Positions 57,003-64,000 of a DNA stretch of 64,000 nucleotides are shown here, piece by piece. Each line of letters starts with the position of its first letter. Within the stretch, counting starts at the first letter, position 1. The notes beneath the pieces are model-generated. The model had not been told where the DNA came from. It made no database searches and was given only the letters and a program-made list of their open reading frames with translations. This stretch comes from Diprion similis (taxonomy: Eukaryota > Arthropoda > Insecta > Hymenoptera > Diprionidae). The DNA is taken from positions 9,424,001 to 9,488,000 of the forward strand of contig NC_060112.1 in the NCBI RefSeq assembly GCF_021155765.1, in the 5' to 3' direction. The translations under genes were made by a program, and so were the position numbers.

Positions 57003-60000
57003 ATGGCTAGCGTTTCGTATCAAATAGCAAATTTGCTGGAAAAGGTGATACATAAATAAATATACTTATACAAATAATAAACTACTTTTTTTGCAATTTA
57101 TGCGATAATTCTCCCGTAACCAAATCAACTTGTCATGCAATGGAGATAAAAGTCGATGTTACTTAACCTATTACTTCGTTTCCTACAGTCATTGAAATTT
57201 ATTGTTTTTAGACTATCAGAGCAATTCGTGGAATCAGTTTCGTCTTTTATCATTAATAAATTATTCCATCACGTCGACAGTAGACATCAAACTTCCCGTT
57301 TAAGCATGTCACTCTAAGTCTATATCAAGTTTTCCAAAACAAAGAGGAACAATACCTTATGAGTCAATAATTTCGAAAAATATCTTTAAAATCCAATTCA
57401 ATCATTTCAGAATTAAATTTTATCTGTTTCTGTACTGAATAAACACAATCATTGAATAATAAGCAAAAAGCGCTCATGATACGTTTAAGAGTATTGGTCA
57501 ACTTTTACACTTCATTTTTAAGTTGCCTTCGAATAGCTGTTATTGATACAGAAAGGTTCGCAACTAACCACGGGTTGTATGGTTGAAGTTATTTTATCTT
57601 CATCTTATGCTTTGAAATCGGATAAATAGTTCCCTGCGAACCTTGCTGTAAGAATAGCAGCTACTTGAACTTAATTCTAACATCAAGTACCCGAAGGTAA
57701 TTTTTTGTAATTAAATTTCATTTCCTTGGACAATGGAATTGTAAAAACATGAAATTTGTTGGAAACTCGATATTTTAATTAGATTCTTGAAGTTTAAACC
57801 AGTATACTATGTCTTTATTAAAACTCAATCATCGGCCATTATAGGCGAGCGCTTTTAGTCAAATTTTTCAAACATTAGTTTGGAAAAGCCATAGTGGAAA
57901 ACATTCTTCACGAAAACAGTGAACTTTAACCAGTCAAAATGTTTTGTCATCCATAATTAATTTGACAATTCATTTACTTGACTCTATTAGTGTACAGGAC
58001 AAGATATGTATACAATGCAGATTTGATGTCTGTTCAGATTTAAAAATCCTGATGACTTTCTTACATTATCCATTTAGGGTCTTATACCTAATAAGGCACT
58101 TCACATAATTAAATGTATTTCTCTGGAACTGCTTAGATCATTCTGTGTACAAAACACATTTGAAACCGTAATATGTCAAACCATCAGTTGGTTCCTCATT
58201 GGGTCAATTAATATTGAATCATCTTATTGTGAAATATATAGGTCTATATCAATTTTTGTTTTAGATGACATCCAGCGACAAGGACTTTAGATTTATGGCA
58301 ACAAACGATCTAATGACTGAATTACAAAAAGACAGCATAAAACTTGATGATGATTCAGAACGAAAAGTTGTCAAAATGCTTCTCAGATTGTTGGAGGATA
58401 AAAATGGAGAAGTGCAAAACCTTGCAGTTAAATGGTATGTCTTTGATAATATCAGACGTGGGCTGAATTGAAATCCTTTTCACGCAATCGACCTCAATCC
58501 AAATAAAACTACTATACGTTACAACCAAAATAACGGAAGAACCAAAATTGATATTCTAAATACAACAGTTGAATTTCAACACAGCTTGATAAAAATTTGA
58601 CATGATCACGTATGAATGAGAAAATAAAGCGACACTAAAATTGAATCAAGTCAAAACCACCGATTTTCTTAATGATGGGAATCTTGTAGAAATTCGGATT
58701 TTCTTTACTTTTAGTCTGGGACCTTTGGTGAACAAAGTGAAGGAATATCAGGTGGAGACAATTGTCGACGCTCTTTGTGGCAATATGTTATCTGATAAAG
58801 AACAACTCAGGGATATATCGAGTATAGGTTTAAAAACCGTTATTTCCGAGCTGCCGTTAGGATCGAGTGCACTCGCAGCTAATGTTTGCAAAAGGATCAC
58901 AGGTCGCCTCAGCAGCGCTATTGAAAAGGTAAATAACAGTGAAAATATTATTGAAATAGTGATTCGACTAGCCCGAGTTCAGAAATATTGTCTCTTCGAA
59001 ATATTTTCCGCTTAATATTTCTAACTCTATTCCAGCAAGAAGATGTACCCGTGCAACTTGAGGCTCTTGACATCCTTGCAGATTTGCTATCGCGATTCGG
59101 AGCTCTCCTAATAACCTTTCATCCGACAATCTTAGAAGCTCTGTTACCACAGCTATCTTCTCCACGACAGGCTGTAAGAAAGCGTACTATTGTAGCTCTC
59201 AGTCACCTTGTCACATCGAGCAACAATCATTTGTATAACAAACTTTTGGACCATCTTTTGGATGGACTCAAGTCTCAAAAAGTTAAGAATGTTATCCGAA
59301 CTTACATACAATGCATTGCCTCAATCTGGTTAGTACATTTTCACTATTCTAGAGTATACATTTTCCTACTGTGTATTTTGGTAAAGATTTAATGTACAAC
59401 ACAATTCCCATGTTTCAACATATTTACATTGTTACAGCCGCCAAGCCGGTCACAGATTTGGAGAACAAATTGAAAGAGTGATGCCATTTATTGTACGGTA
59501 CAGTAACGAGGATGACGATGAACTAAGAGAGTACTGTCTCCAGGCATTTGAATCATTTGTATATCGCTGTCCAAAGGAGATTACTCCCCACATAAACAAG
59601 GTATTATAGTTCTTTTTTCTATTCGATATCACCATTGACCGTCGATATATATGTACAGAAAATATTTGGTTTAAGTGATCGACCCTGTGTCCTGCGCTGC
59701 GGGTTACCTTCTTTCTTGAGCGCAATTAATCACTTCGAGCAAATATTTTAGGCATATATTATGTTGGACTGTTAAAAAATGATGTGCTAAAAATAAATGT
59801 CGAAAACGTCCATATTGCGTTAGTAAAATATAGGTAATTATAATTTTATTAAGAGTAAATAATCATTAGAAATTCATCATTGTGTTTTCGAGTGGAATTT
59901 AATAATAATTTAATTTGACTGCTAACATCATGGTAAATATCTATGATTATTGGCTCCTGACATTAGTGACAATCTTTGACTTCACAAATAAATAATACAT

Positions 60001-63000
60001 ATAGCATCAACTAATTTGTGACACACATGACCAGTTCAAGTCTGTAGTTTTTACGCAAAACTTTAGAGTTTTATGACCTATTGTAGTTCAAATATGATAG
60101 GCAAAATGCTTAAACTGTTTTCATGCTTATACAGTTTTTGATTAATTTCAAGAATGGTAACAGGAAAGAATGATGATTAATACCATTTCGAAATGACAAT
60201 GGGAATCAAAGAAACGTAACTTTCGTTTTATGTATACAAAATAGCCTGATATCATAAATATTTTACTGAAAAAGATAGGAAAAAGTAAGTTTTTTGTTCT
60301 GAAAAAGAACAGACATTCATTTTAGATTCAGCTGATTTGTCATCACGTTGAAGACGCTATAAAACATTCAATGTCATGACTATAAACACTGTAATTAATG
60401 AAATGACTGCAAAGTGGTTAACTCAGCTTTCTTAAAACTTGAAAAATAATTTCAGATCATCGAGATTTGTTTGTCTTATATAACATACGATCCAAATTAT
60501 AATTATGACGATGACCTGAGTGAACAATCAGATGGAGATTGGGTAGTTATGGAAACTGAGGAGGATGGAGAAGAAGATGCAGAAGATGAGTACTCAGACG
60601 ATGATGATATGAGTTGGAAGGTACGCAGAGCGGCAGCAAAGTGTCTGGAGGCTGTTGTTTCGACCAGACGTGAATTGCTCCCTGAATTATACAAAGTTGT
60701 TTCCCCAGCGCTTATCACCAGATTCAAAGGTGTGTTAACTTTGTTTACAATACATTTTAACTGAATATATTTCCCTTCTACTTTGCAACTTCTCTCACCC
60801 ATCAAATACTCTGTCAAAGTGTCTGGTATTGGGAAATGTCAAGAAATTTAACAAAATCTGGTAAGATGACTGAAATGTCAGGAATTCAGGGTACAGTTAG
60901 TAGAATTTTTCTGATTTTTCCATTAATCCCGCTCTGAGGCAAATATTCTAACCATCATATACATCTGTATAAAGCAAATACATACAAAGAAGTACGTATG
61001 ATATAGATAGAACTTAGGCTTTTGTTAGTTTGATATAAAACGTAAAATTTACTCAATAACCAAGTACTAAAACCACTTCACACTGTTCAATGCTACACAT
61101 GCTTTTCTTTTTTCACAATAAATATATACCGCGGATTATCTTCATGCAAGAATATCAAATGTTCATTGAAATGTAAAGTCATTGAGAACGATCGACTATT
61201 TCAACTTGGCACAATAATATTATGCGTATAGTTCAATGTATTTGCATGAAAAAAGTAAGTTTCTTTGGTAAGGGTAGTTAAAATGAGCCTTGGGACAAAA
61301 TCAATATTTTTGCCAGAAATGTCAGGAAATTTAATATGCCGTGAACACTCAAATTCTGTCAGTGCACATAATTTTTAATCAACATAATGTTCTGGAGTAA
61401 CGTAATAGCTGCGAATTAAGTGAATGTATCATGGTTATATTATACTTCATTCCAAATAATTCAGAGCCATATCAAATGTGAAAGTAAAGCTCAGATCTGT
61501 ATTTCAGAACGAGAGGAAAATGTCAAGTCCGACATCTTTCATGCCTACATAGCATTATTGAGGCAAACAAGGCCAACAACTGGCCTACCGCTTGATCCTG
61601 ATTCTATGGAAGAGGAAGAAGGGCCGCTTTCACTGCTTCAACAGCAGGTGCCACTGATAGTTAAAGCCGTTCACCGGCAGATGAAAGAGAAAAGCATTAA
61701 AACTCGACAAGATTGTTTTTCCTTACTCAAAGAACTTGTATTAGTCTTGCCTGGCGCTCTGACGAATCAAATCCCTGCGCTTATTCCTGGTATACAATAC
61801 TCTCTTGGCGATAAAAATTCTTCGTCGAACATGAAAATTGACACCTTAGCATTTATTCATACTCTACTGGTAACTCACCACGCTGAAGTTTTCCATGCTC
61901 ACATGGCAGTTTTGGCACCACCTATAATAGCAGCTGTAAGCGACTCTTTCTACAAAATTACAGCTGAAGCTTTGCTGGTGTTGCAGCAGTTGGTGCAGGT
62001 CATTAGGCCCCATGGTAAGTCTTGAATCTTAATTGCGGGTTTGACTACCAAAGATAATAACTTCAAAGCGTGTGATTCTATTGGTATTTGACTAGAAAAG
62101 CAAGTAAAAACATCTTTGATTCATTTTAAACCGATTACCATGAATTGTTTTCATTGTGAACTGTTTCATTTAATTCTGTTATGGGTTCTACTCAATTTTC
62201 TTGTTTCGATTTTAAAGGTAAACCATGCAATCCTGAGTTTGCAGCAATTTCTCGTGAGTTGTATCTCTCTACACTGATTCGACTCAGGACATCAGATATA
62301 GACCAAGAAGTGAAAGAGCGTGCCATAGCGTGTATGGGGCAAATTGTGGCACATCTTGGCGATTTTCTTCATCAAGAATTACCTGTGTGCTTGCCCATTT
62401 TTCTCGATAGACTGCGCAATGAAATTACACGTCTTACAACAGTCAAAGCACTAACTTGTGTTGCTGCGTCACCACTGAGAGTAGACCTCAAGCCAATTAT
62501 TGTAAGTTTTTTGGTCCCTTTAAATAGTCATTACTCCATTTTGTACTCCCATTCAATTGATTTCCGTTTAAAGATCAATAATATATGGTTCAAGCAAAAC
62601 TTGAATCACTCTATGTACATTTATGTGTATCAAAATTTACTAAATTTTTTAAGGCGAAAATGTAAATTAATTCTATCTCCGATGTAAATTGTGATGGTAA
62701 TTTCAATTAAGATATTTTACGAGTCATTACACTACACTAAAAATTTCTGATTTATATGAGTAAATGGGCGAGAAAGTAGATAAATTTTTGGAATCTATAT
62801 ATTGACAATCAATCGTTCAATTTGATTGGGGTTTATTTTATTTAAAAGTATGTAGATTAAGCTACATACTATGATACTACTACAGATAATGTTGATCATT
62901 TTGCTGGCTAAAATTTTTTGTGGTGCTCAGTATACATTAAAAATAGTCCAACCCATTTGCTTCAAGCTTGGAGTCAATATTTTTTAACGCTTTATCCTGT

Positions 63001-64000
63001 TCGCGACAATTTTAAGATTTTTAAATTATTAAATTTTTAGTTAACTGAATAAAAAAATCGTTACTTTTGAAGGAAAAATCTAATTAAAACTTCAAACGGT
63101 CGCAATTTTGCTGAACAAAAAGAAAATTTTGGATCCTGGAAAGAGGATAAACTATCCAAGAATATCTGCTAATTTAAAGTAAATCTGTTGCATCGTTTTT
63201 GAGATATTGTAGCATCGTAGAACCTTTACAGGGCGGCAAAGTCAATGTTATTGTCAATAACAATACTTCCTATTAATTGATTCCAGTAAAAACAATATGA
63301 AAATGAAGCTCGAACTACATACTTTTAAATAAAACACTCCCGAATTAAGTTCAATAAATGGTTCTCGAGATACACATTTTCCAAAATGTTATCAGCCATC
63401 TACTCAAATAGTTATACCCCCTTGATATTCGGTTTATTTATTGGTGTAACAGGAGGAAGCAATCCCAATTCTTGGTTCATTTTTGAGGAAAAACCAGCGA
63501 GCGCTGAAGTTGTGCTCCTTATCTCTTCTGGATACCTTAGTACGTAATTATAGTGCTGCCATGCATACGGACCTCCTGGATAAGGTAAGTCGAAATTCCC
63601 AATTAATTGCTATAAATAAACTTGTCTTTCATTGTCATCTTGAGTGAGGTTTGAATACTGCAACAACTAATTTCCACAATCTCTCACCAGGTTACAGCCG
63701 AATTGCCTCCGTTGCTAAACGAAGCTGACCTGCATATAGCGCAATTGACACTTACTCTCCTTACTTCCATTGCTAAACTGCATCCTGTTGCTCTGACAAG
63801 GGTGTCAGATAATATTCTTCCAGAAATACTTGGATTGGTTAAATCTCCGCTTCTCCAAGGTAAAATTAACTTTACATATCTCACGGAGTATCACTTATGA
63901 ATAAATATTGTGGGTCAATACAGGTGCGGCGTTAAATTCCATGCTGGAATTCTTCCAAGCTCTGGTTCAGGCACGTATCCCGGGTCTGGGCTACAGAGAA
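57003..64000 (+). CDS. Cand1: Cullin-associated NEDD8-dissociated protein 1, 5' part (cut by window end)
   Basis: CAND1 is a HEAT-repeat solenoid that binds un-neddylated cullin-RBX1 and exchanges substrate-receptor modules of SCF-type ubiquitin ligases. Exons: 57,003-57,044; 58,265-58,434; 58,715-58,928; 59,036-59,328; 59,438-59,600; 60,456-60,729; 61,508-62,014; 62,218-62,501; 63,453-63,584; 63,691-63,859; 63,924 onward past 64,000. These give 2,325 bp, 775 codons; the human protein is about 1,230 residues, so the C-terminal third is outside. The protein starts [14 protein letters not shown], then [20 protein letters not shown], both diagnostic. Later landmarks are [29 protein letters not shown], an acidic insert at about residues 312-345 followed by [36 protein letters not shown] and [14 protein letters not shown]. 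The ATG lies in an ACCATGG context. All junctions are GT-AG and in phase. Confidence 0.97.
57045..58264 (+). other. First intron of CAND1, nothing further recognised
   Basis: This 1.2-kb AT-rich intron follows codon 14 (GAAAAG|GTGATA) and ends in TTTTAG before ATGACATCC. I see no repeat, open frame or RNA gene in it. Confidence 0.85.
59601..60455 (+). other. CAND1 intron, nothing further recognised
   Basis: 855-bp intron between ITPHINK and IIEICLSY. It is AT-rich, with no supported element. Confidence 0.85.
60730..61507 (+). other. CAND1 intron, nothing further recognised
   Basis: 778-bp intron with donor AAAG|GTGTGT and acceptor ATTTCAG. The split codon rebuilds Glu in FKEREENVK. No supported element is inside. 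Confidence 0.85.
62502..63452 (+). other. CAND1 intron carrying dispersed repeat copy B
   Basis: 951-bp intron between DLKPII and EEAIPILG. About 670 bp of it is the dispersed repeat. The repeat ends only about 20 bp before the acceptor (GTGTAACAG at 63,444-63,452), so the branch point and pyrimidine tract may lie within repeat-derived sequence. Confidence 0.8.
62765..63432 (+). mobile_element. Dispersed repeat copy B (in a CAND1 intron)
   Basis: This is the second copy of the element at 48,150-48,812, in the same window orientation. It is antisense relative to UGGT at copy A and sense relative to CAND1 here. The copies are substantially diverged with several indels, so both insertions are old. 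Ends were judged by loss of similarity, and no terminal repeats or target duplications were seen. Confidence 0.7.

Overview
The window is eukaryotic, AT-rich genomic DNA with compact multi-exon genes and GT-AG introns. The three gene products I can assemble look like insect proteins, and I suspect a hymenopteran such as a sawfly or other non-model wasp. That placement is an inference from gene style and repeat content, not proven by any marker here.

Layout: (1) 1 to about 31,020 is one uninterrupted head-to-tail satellite array of a 312-bp monomer, about 99 copies. It is already in progress at base 1, so its true length is unknown. Diagnostic variants show block duplications of 2, 3, 5, 6 and 8 monomers (higher-order repeats). 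The phase changes only once, by 1 bp near 10,255. (2) 31,021 to about 31,790 is the decayed right edge of the array. (3) 32,380-37,870 (minus) is a zinc transporter of the SLC30A2/3/4/8 (ZnT) type. It has seven well-supported coding exons plus a probable 26-bp start exon 3 kb upstream. (4) 37,871-44,236 is intergenic DNA with no recognisable gene. (5) 44,237-54,820 (minus) is a complete UDP-glucose:glycoprotein glucosyltransferase (UGGT) in 23 coding exons, 1,516 residues. It has a signal peptide, a C-terminal DxD catalytic motif and a HEEL retrieval signal on a 38-bp last exon. One intron appears to be GC-AG, and the last intron carries a 0.7-kb imperfect inverted repeat. (6) 54,821-57,002 is the shared upstream region of two divergent genes, with an ER-stress-element-like site and a small MITE. 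(7) 57,003-64,000 (plus) is the first 775 codons of CAND1 (about 1,230 aa in human), cut by the window edge.

The genes are unrelated housekeeping functions: zinc efflux or vesicular loading, ER glycoprotein folding quality control, and cullin-RING ligase exchange. UGGT and CAND1 are divergently arranged with about 2.2 kb between their start codons. Introns of both genes carry a copy of the same dispersed repeat (about 48,150-48,812 and 62,765-63,432).

The least ordinary content is the satellite (length-frozen, modular, with nested duplications), the long foldback in the UGGT last intron, and the GC-AG intron. I found no tRNA, rRNA, CRISPR array or intact autonomous transposon. All exon boundaries were read by eye. 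Codon phase closes across every junction, and summed lengths give whole codons (UGGT 4,551 bp; ZnT 1,221 bp; CAND1 2,325 bp to the window edge).
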